The notes beneath the pieces were generated by a model. It was not told the DNA's origin and did not search any database. It was given only the letters and a program-made list of their open reading frames with translations. Below, piece by piece: positions 24,684-33,753 of a DNA stretch of 64,000 nt. Within the stretch, counting starts at the first letter, position 1; every line of letters begins with the position of its first letter. This DNA comes from Lachnospiraceae bacterium (lineage in GTDB: Bacteria > Bacillota > Clostridia > Lachnospirales > Lachnospiraceae): contig JAFVCL010000008.1 of assembly GCA_017479285.1 (NCBI GenBank), positions 37,240 to 101,239 on the forward strand. Direction: 5' to 3'. The position numbers and the translations under genes were made by a program.

Positions 24684-26395
24684 GAAAATACTTTAAATTG
24701 ACTGTAAAAAGAATAATAACCTTTATTACGCTGGCGGCTGTGGTTATGATGTCTGCCGGAGTAATCGGGGCAGGTCCGCATATTGATTCTTACGCGTCTT
24801 CAGCGGAAGATGCTTTTGAAGAACTTAATGAAGTAAGCAGCGGGGATACATACAGCTTGTCCCGGAGGATCGACAGATTCGAAAAGCTCTCCGGATCCGC
24901 CGGAAATATCACATTACATACAAGGATCCCGGAGAGAGAGCTTCTTGAGCTTTTTCCAGACAGTCTTGTGGCATATACGACTGAAGGAAAGGCGGTTAAT
25001 GTCAGTGTGAGCTGGAGCACTGCAGAGGATTATGATGCGGGAGATGTCTTCTTCTATGTCTATGATCCGACAATCGAGGGTTATGAAATATCTGAAGGCG
25101 TTGAGATTCCTTATATCGTTGTATGGATAGATGAGCAGGCGGGTTACAGCTTTGTACCGGGTACTTGCTTTGCAGAACCGCCCGCAGATGCCGGGAGCAG
25201 TCAGACGGACGAAGGCACCGTGGTCGACGCCGTGGTTGACGAAGAGGGCTCGGACAAAAGCGAAAGCGAAACGGACGAAGGTGCCGTGGTTGACGAAGAA
25301 GGCTCGGACAAAAGCGAAGGCGAAACGGACGAAAGCACCGTGGCTGACGAGACCGGTTCGGATACTGACTCTTCAAAAGACACATACATACCAGAATCCG
25401 GCAAGACCAATGAGGAGATCACCTTCGATTTCCTTGTGCGGAAAATGGGACTTTGCGAGGCGGCAGCAGTGGGCGTTCTTGCAAATATAAAGGCTGAGTC
25501 GAACTTTAACCCGAACGCAATGGGCGATAAAGTCGGAGATACATATACAAGCTACGGGATATGTCAGTGGCATAACGCAAGATGGACGAAACTTCAGGAG
25601 TTTTGCGCTTCCTCCGGTGAGGATTGGGAATCACTTATCGGACAGCTTAAATATCTCGAATATGAGCTTGAAAACAAATATACATATGTACTAAGTGCGC
25701 TCCGCAAAGTAAGCAACACCCCCGAGGGTGCTTATGACGCGGGATATGTATTCTGCGCGAAGTTCGAGATTCCGGCAAATACAGCGCAGAGAGCCGATGC
25801 GAGAGGCAGGGTCGCTAGAGATACCTTCTGGCCAAAATACGGAGGCTATGTTACATCCACCGGTGAGCTTTACATCTGGAAGACGATAGACGGGAAGAGC
25901 TACTGGTATGAGAACGGTGTGCGTCAGGGAACAAGTGAGGACAGCAAGGGTATAATGGGCGACGGCAGTATAAGGGGGCGTGAAATATATGACCCGCTCT
26001 CAGACGGATGGTACTGGCTTGACGCTGTGTATGACGGTGCAAAGGCTGTAAACAAGGAGGTCTGGATTCCATATATTTACAACGGCGAGGAAAGCTGGGA
26101 CGAGGAAACGATCGTAAGCCGTGCGTCTGCCTGCAGTGGAATGGAAAAACAGGTTGAAAAAGGCATAAGAGCTCATGGAACAAGCTCTGCAGGAAAGTGG
26201 GTGCGCTATGACGAAAACGGTGCTATGATAAAGGGCTGGTATACCGTCGCCGGTGAGGATGTGCTTGTTTACCCGGATCAGGTCGGGAACACATATTATT
26301 ACGATCAGGTTACAGGATACATGGCTAAGGGATATGTTACCATAGACGGAAATAACCATTATTTTAACGAGATAACGGGTGTGCAGGAGTGGTAA
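24680..26395 (+). CDS. Secreted phage-tail-lysozyme-type hydrolase with wall-binding repeats
   Basis: 571 residues. Translation probably starts at GTG 24680, inside the stop of the preceding gene (GTGA overlap), giving MRKYFKLTVKRI and a signal peptide cleaved near residue 34. An acidic linker with 18-residue repeats (about residues 184-228) precedes a phage-tail-lysozyme-like domain: FLVRKMGLCEAAAVGVLANI, KAESNFNPNAMGD (likely catalytic Glu at residue 273), YGICQWHNARW. The end carries the GREIYD...GWYWLDAV...NKEVWIPY module and GKWVRYD/MIKGWYTV/NTYYYDQVTGYMAKG repeats. It probably cuts peptidoglycan while held on the wall. Coupling to the transglutaminase-like gene suggests concerted wall remodelling. 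Confidence 0.87.
   Translation: MRKYFKLTVKRIITFITLAAVVMMSAGVIGAGPHIDSYASSAEDAFEELNEVSSGDTYSLSRRIDRFEKLSGSAGNITLHTRIPERELLELFPDSLVAYTTEGKAVNVSVSWSTAEDYDAGDVFFYVYDPTIEGYEISEGVEIPYIVVWIDEQAGYSFVPGTCFAEPPADAGSSQTDEGTVVDAVVDEEGSDKSESETDEGAVVDEEGSDKSEGETDESTVADETGSDTDSSKDTYIPESGKTNEEITFDFLVRKMGLCEAAAVGVLANIKAESNFNPNAMGDKVGDTYTSYGICQWHNARWTKLQEFCASSGEDWESLIGQLKYLEYELENKYTYVLSALRKVSNTPEGAYDAGYVFCAKFEIPANTAQRADARGRVARDTFWPKYGGYVTSTGELYIWKTIDGKSYWYENGVRQGTSEDSKGIMGDGSIRGREIYDPLSDGWYWLDAVYDGAKAVNKEVWIPYIYNGEESWDEETIVSRASACSGMEKQVEKGIRAHGTSSAGKWVRYDENGAMIKGWYTVAGEDVLVYPDQVGNTYYYDQVTGYMAKGYVTIDGNNHYFNEITGVQEW
25229..25363 (+). repeat. 54-bp tandem repeat (2.5 units) encoding an acidic linker
   Basis: Two nearly identical 54-base units (25229-25282 and 25283-25336) and part of a third encode AVVDEEGSDKSESETDEG-type repeats. 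The unit is in frame, so copy number can change without loss of the reading frame. Confidence 0.88.
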
Positions 26396-26413
26396 ATAAA
26401 CGAAGGAGAGTAC

Positions 26414-26442
26414 TTGAAAAACATCGTAAATAGATATATAAT
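26414..26442 (+). promoter_or_regulatory. Promoter for pfkA
   Basis: TTGAAA (26414-26419), a 17-base spacer and a perfect TATAAT (26437-26442) lie about 50 bases before the pfkA ATG at 26493, which has CGGAGG upstream. It separates the housekeeping group from the glycan block before it. Confidence 0.8.
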
Positions 26443-26492
26443 GAATTGGATTTTGTGAAAATTTAGACGGACTTTTTGTTCGGAGGTATTCT

Positions 26493-27461
26493 ATGTCAGA
26501 CAAAATGGAAACAATAGCAGTCCTTACAAGCGGCGGCGATGCACCCGGAATGAACGCCGCAATCCGTGCGGTAGTTCGTACGGCACTTGCAAGAGGATTA
26601 AAGGTCAAGGGTATAAAAAAGGGATATGCAGGTCTTCTCGGTGAGGAGATCATGGATATGAAGGCGAAGGATGTCTCGGATATCATCCAGAGAGGCGGTA
26701 CGATCCTTGGAACCGCACGCTGCCTTGAATTTAAACAGCCCGAGGTACAGGCAAGGGGCGCTGATATCTGCCGTAAGCACGGCATTGACGGAATAGTCGT
26801 TATTGGCGGAGACGGTTCTTACCGTGGAGCGCAGGCTCTTTCGAGAAACGGTATAAACACCATCGGACTCCCCGGAACCATCGACCTCGATATAGCCTGC
26901 ACCGATTATACCATCGGATTTGACACCGCGGTAAATACCGCTATGCAGGCCATCGACAAGGTTAAGGATACTTCCTCATCCCATGAGAGATGCTCGATCA
27001 TCGAGGTTATGGGACGAAATGCCGGATATATCGCTCTCTGGTGCGGTATCGCAAACGGAGCAGAGGATATTCTCCTTCCCGAGAAGTATGACTATAACGA
27101 GCAGAACATTATAAATAACATTATCGAGAACCGTAAAAAAGGAAAGACCCACCACATCATCATAAACGCAGAGGGCGTAGGACACTCACAGTCGATGGCT
27201 AAGCGTATCGAGGCCGCCACCGGAATCGAGACCAGAGCCACGATCCTCGGATATATGCAGCGCGGAGGAAACCCGACGGCAATCGACCGCTATTATGCTT
27301 CCATAATGGGGGCAAAGGCCGTGGATATCCTTATTGCCGGAAAGACCAACCGCGTGGTGGGACACCAGCACGGCGAGTTTGTTGACTTTGACATAGAAGA
27401 GGCTCTGAATATGAAGAAGGACATAGATCCTTACGAGTTCGAGGTTGCCGGATTACTCTAA
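26493..27461 (+). CDS. pfkA: ATP-dependent 6-phosphofructokinase
   Basis: 322 residues, the normal length of bacterial PfkA. It phosphorylates fructose 6-phosphate in glycolysis. Motifs: TSGGDAPGMNAAIRA (ATP site), IGGDGSYRGAQ with Gly at the position that is Asp in PPi-dependent enzymes, LPGTIDLDIACTDYTIGFDTA around the catalytic Asp, and EVMGRNAGY for the sugar site. The TIDLD form replaces the TIDND of E. coli PfkA. It has its own promoter and a terminator-like hairpin. In many related Clostridia pfkA directly follows dnaE; here 13 kb of glycan, metal-efflux and wall-protein genes intervene. Confidence 0.97.
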   Translation: MSDKMETIAVLTSGGDAPGMNAAIRAVVRTALARGLKVKGIKKGYAGLLGEEIMDMKAKDVSDIIQRGGTILGTARCLEFKQPEVQARGADICRKHGIDGIVVIGGDGSYRGAQALSRNGINTIGLPGTIDLDIACTDYTIGFDTAVNTAMQAIDKVKDTSSSHERCSIIEVMGRNAGYIALWCGIANGAEDILLPEKYDYNEQNIINNIIENRKKGKTHHIIINAEGVGHSQSMAKRIEAATGIETRATILGYMQRGGNPTAIDRYYASIMGAKAVDILIAGKTNRVVGHQHGEFVDFDIEEALNMKKDIDPYEFEVAGLL

Positions 27462-27513
27462 ACTATAAAATCCTTATTTTTTTAAGCAACAGGTAATTAA
27501 ATATGATATACTT

Positions 27514-27549
27514 ATAACCGTCGATGTTGACACACCGGCGGTTATTTTG
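27514..27549 (+). terminator. Probable terminator after pfkA
   Basis: ATAACCGTCG (27514-27523) pairs with CGGCGGTTAT (27536-27545), with one G-U pair, across a 12-base loop. TTTG follows. It lies about 50 bases past the pfkA stop. Confidence 0.65.
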
Positions 27550-27651
27550 TCAATTTGTTCGGTTTATGTTTTTGATAAATGGGCTTAAAGAAAATGCCAG
27601 AGAGCGGTCAGGATGTGTTGCACTTCGGAAACGGTATGGCGGAGGTGAAAT

Positions 27652-28512
27652 GTGGAGACGCTGAGCGCGGGAAACAAAAAAATAAAGAATCTCCAGGCAT
27701 ACCAGCGCTCCGCAAAGGACAGACGGGAGGCCGGGATATTTATCGCCGAGGGGATAAAGATGTTCCGCGAGGCTCCGGCAGACTGGATAAAAGAGGTTTA
27801 CATGACGCCGGATGCGCTGGATAAAATAAGCGGAGCCAGGGAAAACTCATCCGCAGGAGAAGGCGCAAAAAGCATAACTGACACAGGCTTACCCATGTAT
27901 CTTGTGGAGAGTGAGGTCTTTAAGAGAATTTCGGACACACGGACTCCCCAGGGCGTGCTTACGGTCTTAAAAAGGCCGGAGTATACATTGGACGGCATTA
28001 TATCGGGCATTAGCGGTCACGGTAAGGATGTAACTGCCGACCGGTCTTCGGGCAGGATTCCGCTGCTTCTTATTCTGGAGAATCTGCAGGATCCCGGGAA
28101 CCTCGGAACGATCTTAAGGGTCGGGGAGGCAGCAGGCGTAACCGGAGTAATTATGAGCAGGGGATGCGTGGATATATTTAATCCGAAGGTCATCCGCTCC
28201 ACAATGGGTTCAATATACAGAATGCCGTTTTATATCGCTTCTGATCTTGCAAAAACCATCTGCGAGCTTAAGAAAAATGGCATTACAACCTACGCCGCGC
28301 ATCTTAAGGGTGCCAATATTTATACAGACAATGATTATCGTGGGGCAACGGCCTTTCTTATCGGAAATGAGGGGAACGGTCTGACGGACGAGATAACGGC
28401 GCTTGCGGACAGGAGGGTATTCATTCCGATGGAGGGAAGTGTCGAGTCCTTAAACGCCGGAATATCCGCCGCAATCCTTTCCTATGAAGCCCACAGACAG
28501 AGGAAAATATAG
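27652..28512 (+). CDS. TrmH/SpoU-family RNA 2'-O-methyltransferase
   Basis: 286 residues starting at GTG 27652, five bases after GGAGGTG; the overlapping ATG at 27650 opens only a four-codon frame. The N-terminal substrate-binding part (SAGNKKIKNLQAYQRSAKDR) is followed by the SPOUT knot: ENLQDPGNLGTILRVGEAAG (motif 1), FLIGNEGNGL (motif 2) and IPMEGSVESLNAGISAAI (motif 3, S-adenosylmethionine). It methylates a ribose in rRNA or tRNA; the target nucleotide is not predictable. It lies downstream of pfkA, as in relatives. Confidence 0.94.
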   Translation: METLSAGNKKIKNLQAYQRSAKDRREAGIFIAEGIKMFREAPADWIKEVYMTPDALDKISGARENSSAGEGAKSITDTGLPMYLVESEVFKRISDTRTPQGVLTVLKRPEYTLDGIISGISGHGKDVTADRSSGRIPLLLILENLQDPGNLGTILRVGEAAGVTGVIMSRGCVDIFNPKVIRSTMGSIYRMPFYIASDLAKTICELKKNGITTYAAHLKGANIYTDNDYRGATAFLIGNEGNGLTDEITALADRRVFIPMEGSVESLNAGISAAILSYEAHRQRKI

Positions 28513-28614
28513 ACATATTCCGCATGGAAAAGCGGGATTTGAGGTAATGGCAGGAAATTAAGAAAAAACAAGATATATAGCGACAGAGAATACACAGAGA
28601 GAAAGGAAAAGAAG

Positions 28615-29436
28615 ATGAAAATCGGATTTATAGGCCTTGGAAACATGGCAAGAGCAATTATCGGAGGTATTTTAAAGGATAAGATAATCCCTGCGAAGGA
28701 TATTATCGGCTCCGATAAGTTTGAGATTGCCCGTAAGAATGCAGCTAAGGATTTTAAGATCACTGCAGTGGATTCAAATATAAAGGTGGTAGAGGAAAGC
28801 GACATCCTTTTCTTCGCGGTTAAGCCACAATTTTTGCCCGATGTACTTGAGGAGATAAAGGGTTCTCTCAAAAAAGAAACTGTAATTGTAAGTATTGTTG
28901 CGGGAAAGACCATAGGCTATCTCGAAGAAGGGCTTGGGGCAGGAAAAAAGGGAAGCACGGCGGCCTCAAAGATAAAGATAGTCCGTACAATGCCCAACAC
29001 TCCCGCGCTTGTTGGAGAGGGCTGCACCGGGGTATGCCCCAATAGGAATGTTACAGATAAAGAGCTTGAAACAGTTCTCGGGATTCTTTCTTCCTTCGGG
29101 CAGGCACATGTTGTCCCGGAGAAGCTTATGGATACGGTAGGTGCGGTAAGCGGAAGCTCGCCGGCATTTGTATTTATGTTTATCGAGGCTATGGCGGACG
29201 GAGCTGTCGCAGGCGGAATGCCGAGAGCACAGGCGTATGAGTTTGCCGCGCAGGCGGTTTTAGGAAGCGCAAAGCTTGTTCTCGAGAGCGGAAAGCACCC
29301 CGGAGAGCTTAAGGATATGGTCTGCTCCCCCGGAGGAACGACTATCGAGGGAGTGAAGGTGCTTGAGGAGTGCGGTATGCGGGGCGCGATCATGGATGCG
29401 ATGGAAGCGGTGATAGAGAAGACAAAGCAGCTTTGA
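28615..29436 (+). CDS. proC: Pyrroline-5-carboxylate reductase
   Basis: 273 residues, normal ProC length. The NAD(P) Rossmann motif is at the N terminus (KIGFIGLGNMARAIIGG). The C-terminal helical dimerisation domain has VGAVSGSSPAFVFMFIEAMA and ELKDMVCSPGGTTIEGVKVL, diagnostic of P5C reductases. It makes proline from pyrroline-5-carboxylate in the cytoplasm. An AGAGAGAAAGGAAAAG ribosome region precedes the ATG, and clpX follows after 33 bases. Confidence 0.97.
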   Translation: MKIGFIGLGNMARAIIGGILKDKIIPAKDIIGSDKFEIARKNAAKDFKITAVDSNIKVVEESDILFFAVKPQFLPDVLEEIKGSLKKETVIVSIVAGKTIGYLEEGLGAGKKGSTAASKIKIVRTMPNTPALVGEGCTGVCPNRNVTDKELETVLGILSSFGQAHVVPEKLMDTVGAVSGSSPAFVFMFIEAMADGAVAGGMPRAQAYEFAAQAVLGSAKLVLESGKHPGELKDMVCSPGGTTIEGVKVLEECGMRGAIMDAMEAVIEKTKQL

Positions 29437-29469
29437 TATATTCGTCAGACAATTCACGGAAGGACTTAT

Positions 29470-31002
29470 ATGGGAAATAACGATAACGATTTCAAGGAAG
29501 TAGAAGATATTAATAACGAGGATAAGACCGATAAAGAAAGTAAAAACGCGGACTTTGAGGATGTCTGTTTTGTGTGCAGGAGACCGGAGAGCAAGGTCGG
29601 GAGGATGAACAAATTCCCTAATCATCTCTGCGTGTGTACGGACTGCATGAACAGGATGATGGAGACCATCGGTCAATTTGATTATCAGGGAATGTTTACG
29701 CCGGGAAGCAACGGAAACGGTAATGACGACGGCAAGGATGGAGACGGCAAAGAAAGCGGCTGGGACGGAGGGTTCCCGAGGTTCAGCTTCATAAATCTTG
29801 CAAACCTCCAGGGAGATGGCGGAATCCCGAATAAACAAAAGCTCAAGAAAAAGAAAAAGGGCAGTGAGCCGATTATCGATATAAAGAATATACCTCCTCC
29901 GCACAAGATCCGTGCGAGTCTCGATGAATATGTCATCGGACAGGAGCATGCAAAAAAAGTTATATCGGTGGCTGTCTATAACCATTATAAGCGCGTGGCG
30001 ACGGACTCTATGGACAGCATAGAGATTGAAAAATCAAATATGCTCATGATCGGTCCTACGGGCTGCGGAAAGACATATCTTGTAAAGACATTGGCCAGGC
30101 TTCTCGATGTGCCGCTCGCGATCGCGGATGCCACATCCCTTACCGAGGCGGGTTATATCGGAGACGATATCGAGAGTGTTATCTCAAAGCTCCTTGCTGC
30201 GGCGGACAACGATGTGGAGAGGGCCGAGAAGGGAATCGTCTTTATTGACGAGATAGACAAGATAGCGAAGAAAGCAAATGCAAATTCAAGGGATGTTTCC
30301 GGAGAGAGCGTACAGCAGGGAATGCTTAAGCTTCTCGAGGGTGCCGATGTCGAGGTGCCGGTGGGGGCATCGAGCAAGGGCGCGATGGTTCCCCTCGCAA
30401 CCATAAATACACGAAATATTCTCTTTATCTGCGGAGGCGCATTCCCGGATCTCGAGGATATAATTAAAGAAAGGCTGACCAGAAATTCGCTTATCGGATT
30501 CGGCTCGACTTTAAAGAATGCGTACGATAAAGAGGATGTGCTTTCAAAGGTCAAGGTGGAGGATATAAGAAAGTTCGGCATGATCCCCGAATTTATCGGA
30601 AGACTGCCCATTATCTTCACCCTCCAGGGTTTGACAAAAGATATGATGGTCCGTATACTGAAAGAGCCGAAGAATGCCATTTTAAAGCAGTATCAAAAGC
30701 TTCTTGAGCTGGATGAGGTGGATCTTAAATTCTCTGATGATGCTCTTGAGGCAATCGCGGAAAAGGCGATGGAGCAGGATACCGGAGCAAGAGCCCTCCG
30801 TTCCATCATCGAAGAATTCATGCTGGATATAATGTATGAGATACCGAAGGATGACAATATCGGTACGGTTACTATTACCGGTGATTACATAAGGGGAACC
30901 GGCGGACCTGTGATCGGGCTGCGGGGAAGTGAAACCTTCCTGATCGCCGAGAAGGATCCTGCCGCAGCGATCGGAGCGGAAAGTCCAGAAAAAGCAGATT
31001 GA
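29470..31002 (+). CDS. clpX: ClpX-like AAA+ unfoldase, divergent
   Basis: 510 residues, about 80 longer than usual ClpX. The N-terminal zinc-binding domain (CFVCRRPE ... CVCTDCMNR) is followed by a Gly/Asp/Lys-rich linker of about 65 residues. The AAA+ core has YVIGQEHAKKV, Walker A GPTGCGKT, pore loop GYIGDD, Walker B IVFIDEIDKIAKK, and the ClpP-docking IGF loop (LIGFGS). The RKH pore-2 motif of canonical ClpX (GGRKHPQQ) is missing; that place reads VGASSKGAMVPLATIN (about 30358-30405). So it can probably dock on ClpP but may choose substrates differently. No clpP lies nearby. It could be the only ClpX or a second, specialised one. Confidence 0.9.
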   Translation: MGNNDNDFKEVEDINNEDKTDKESKNADFEDVCFVCRRPESKVGRMNKFPNHLCVCTDCMNRMMETIGQFDYQGMFTPGSNGNGNDDGKDGDGKESGWDGGFPRFSFINLANLQGDGGIPNKQKLKKKKKGSEPIIDIKNIPPPHKIRASLDEYVIGQEHAKKVISVAVYNHYKRVATDSMDSIEIEKSNMLMIGPTGCGKTYLVKTLARLLDVPLAIADATSLTEAGYIGDDIESVISKLLAAADNDVERAEKGIVFIDEIDKIAKKANANSRDVSGESVQQGMLKLLEGADVEVPVGASSKGAMVPLATINTRNILFICGGAFPDLEDIIKERLTRNSLIGFGSTLKNAYDKEDVLSKVKVEDIRKFGMIPEFIGRLPIIFTLQGLTKDMMVRILKEPKNAILKQYQKLLELDEVDLKFSDDALEAIAEKAMEQDTGARALRSIIEEFMLDIMYEIPKDDNIGTVTITGDYIRGTGGPVIGLRGSETFLIAEKDPAAAIGAESPEKAD

Positions 31003-31101
31003 TACAGACAATCAGTGAAGAACAAAAGAAGAACGAAAATACAGGACAGAAACAAAAAACTACAAAGTGGTGAGATGGAACAATAAGGGGAATTTGCACA
31101 T

Positions 31102-32037
31102 ATGAGTAAGCAAAAGATAGTCGTATCCCTCGGACACGAGGCACTTGGAAGCACAACGCTCGAACAGCTTGATGCGGTAAAGAAAACAGCGAAGGCGCTG
31201 GCAGATCTTGTCGAGGACGGGTACGGACTTACCATTACACACTCGAACGGACACCAGGTCAGCATGATACATAAGGCGATGACCGAGCTTCGAAGAGTCT
31301 ATATCGACTACACTCCCGCGCCGATGTGCGTATGCTCCGCAATGAGCCAGGGATATGTGGGATACGATATCCAGAACTCCCTCCGCGCCGAGCTTGTGGA
31401 CAGAGGGATTTCAAAGACAGTGAGCACGATCCTTACCCAGGTTACTGTGGATCCTTACGATGAGGCCTTTTACGAGCCCACCAAAGTCATCGGAAGATAT
31501 ATGTCTGCAGAGGATGCGGAGATAGAGATAAAGAAGGGCAATTATGTCAGGGAATACCCCGGAAAGGGCTTCAGAAGAGTGGTTGCCGCCCCCAAGCCGA
31601 TCTCCATAGTAGAGATAGATGCGATAAGGACGCTGGCGGATGCGGACCAGATCGTTATAGCCTGCGGCGGAGGCGGAATTCCCGTTATCGAGCAAAAGCA
31701 TGCCTTAAAGGGAGCCAGCGCGGTCATCGAGAAGGATTCGATTGCCGGCAAGCTTGCCTCCGACCTTAAGTCGGATATGCTCCTTATACTTACGAGCGTT
31801 GATCATGTATATACCGGCTTTGAGACAGATAGCCGGAAGCCTATTGAGAAGATGACGGTCAGTGAAGCCGGAAAATACATTGAGGCGGGAGAATTCGGGG
31901 AGGGAAATATGCTCCCTAAGATCGAGGCTGCGATCGAGTACCTTGAAAAGAAGCCTGACGGAAGGGTTATAATAACCTCCATTGACAAGGCTCTCGAGGC
32001 GGTTAAGGGAAAGGCGGGAACCCTGATAGTAGCGTAA
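31102..32037 (+). CDS. arcC: Carbamate kinase
   Basis: 311 residues, amino-acid-kinase fold. Motifs include THSNGHQVSMIHKAM, MSQGYVGYDIQNSL, VIACGGGGIPVIE, EKDSIAGKLASDLKSDMLLILT and GNMLPKIEAAIEYL, all characteristic of carbamate kinase. It makes ATP from carbamoyl phosphate, or the reverse. The usual partners, arginine deiminase and ornithine carbamoyltransferase, are not in the window. An amino-acid symporter gene follows after about 95 bases. Confidence 0.95.
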   Translation: MSKQKIVVSLGHEALGSTTLEQLDAVKKTAKALADLVEDGYGLTITHSNGHQVSMIHKAMTELRRVYIDYTPAPMCVCSAMSQGYVGYDIQNSLRAELVDRGISKTVSTILTQVTVDPYDEAFYEPTKVIGRYMSAEDAEIEIKKGNYVREYPGKGFRRVVAAPKPISIVEIDAIRTLADADQIVIACGGGGIPVIEQKHALKGASAVIEKDSIAGKLASDLKSDMLLILTSVDHVYTGFETDSRKPIEKMTVSEAGKYIEAGEFGEGNMLPKIEAAIEYLEKKPDGRVIITSIDKALEAVKGKAGTLIVA

Positions 32038-32132
32038 TATTCCGTGAAAGTCCCGGATATCGGGAAAGAATAAGCAAAACAATAACAAACAGAATAAACA
32101 ATTAAGAAATACTATATACGAGGAGATGAAAA

Positions 32133-33692
32133 ATGCTGATACTTCTTACAGAAACCAATCCCAACCCCGTAATAGACGCAATAACCAGAGTAAATGACGC
32201 CATAAACGGCGCTGTGTGGGGATGGCCTGCGCTTATCCTCCTTGGGATCACCGGTGTTATAATGACCATACTTACAGGATTTTTCCAGGTAGGACATTTG
32301 AGACACTGGTGGAAAAACACCATCGGCGCGATCTTTCTTGACAAACATGTGACGGGACATACAAAGGACCGTTCCATATCCCAGTTCCAGTCCCTCTGCA
32401 CAGCGCTTGCGGCTACCGTCGGAACCGGTAATATCGTAGGTGTTGCGGGTGCCATCGCAACCGGCGGCCCCGGAGCGGTTTTCTGGATGTGGGTCATCGC
32501 ATTTTTCGGTATGATGACAAACTATTCCGAGAATGTTCTCGGTATCCTTTATCGCAAAAAGGACGAGAAGGGTGAGTGGCACGGCGGCGCAATGTATTAC
32601 TTAAGAGACGGTGTCGGCGCGATGAAGTACGGCAAAGTTATCGGCGCTATCCTTGCGGTGCTTTTCTCGGTGTTCTGTCTTCTTGCATCCTTCGGCATCG
32701 GAAACATGAGCCAGGTCAACTCCATGACCTCAAATATCGTGGCGGCGGGAAAGAGCGTAGGCCTCGGAATCCCTACATGGGCGATAGGAATCTTCCTCTT
32801 TGCGGCAGTTGCGGCGGTAATTCTCGGAGGCTTAAAGAGGATCGCAAGCATTACCGAGAAGCTTGTACCCTTTATGGTAATAGTTTATTTTGTCGGTGCG
32901 CTTATAATAATCTTTATGCATGTTTCCCAGATTCCCGCGATCTTTGCCTCGATATTTAAATGTGCTTTTTCAGTCAAGGCTGTTGCCGGTGGCGGAGTCG
33001 GTGCGGGTATCGCAATGGCGATGAAGATGGGCTTTAAGCGCGGCGTATTTTCCAATGAGGCAGGACTCGGTTCATCGGTCATGGTTCATTCCAGCTCAAA
33101 TGTTAAGGAGCCTGTTCGTCAGGGTATGTGGGGTATCTTTGAAGTATTTGCCGATACCATCATCGTATGTACTCTCACCGCTCTTACAATCCTCGGATCC
33201 GGTGCGATAAATCTTGAGACGGGTGTTGCGGACGAGGCAATCCTTGAGAAGATCGGCGGATCCAGCGCACTTATGAGCTATGCCTTCTCAAATGTATTCG
33301 GACCTGCGGGAGCAATTTTTATTGCCCTTGCGATCCTGCTTTTTGCGTATTCCACGGTACTTGGATGGAGCCATTACGGAACAACCGCCGTTCAGTACCT
33401 TTTCGGAAACAAGGCGGTATGGCCGTACAGAATAATCTTTGTTGTTATCGTATTTTTGGGATCCGTTATGGAGGCGAAGCTTGCCTGGGATATCTCCGAT
33501 ACATTCAACGGACTTATGATGCTGCCAAACCTTGTGGGCGTGCTCGTATTGTCACCGATGGTTATGAAAGCGACAAAGAATTACACCGCAAGGCATTTCC
33601 ACGGAAAGGATATCAAACCCATGCTCTCCGTGTTTGAGGACATTCAGGAGATGCAGGAAAAAGATCTTAAGGAAAAGGGAGATGAGGGCTGA
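32133..33692 (+). CDS. Sodium:alanine symporter, AGCS family (AlsT-like)
   Basis: 519 residues with ten or more membrane helices. Family blocks: [27 protein letters not shown]-type segment (residues about 95-120, sodium and substrate site), [27 protein letters not shown], and [20 protein letters not shown] near the end. It brings in alanine, glycine or a related small amino acid with Na+. A good GAGGAG ribosome site precedes the ATG. The specific substrate is not predictable. Confidence 0.95.
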   Translation: [519 protein letters not shown]

Positions 33693-33753
33693 GGCAGGAA
33701 ATGCGCAGATCTCCTAAAAAAGACAGACGAAGGCTGAAACGGAAAGCGAGAAA

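Noticed and set aside
26871-26910. PfkA catalytic loop TIDLD instead of TIDND
   Set aside because: The Asp residues are kept and, from memory, this form is common in Clostridia PfkA. It is probably a lineage feature rather than a defect.
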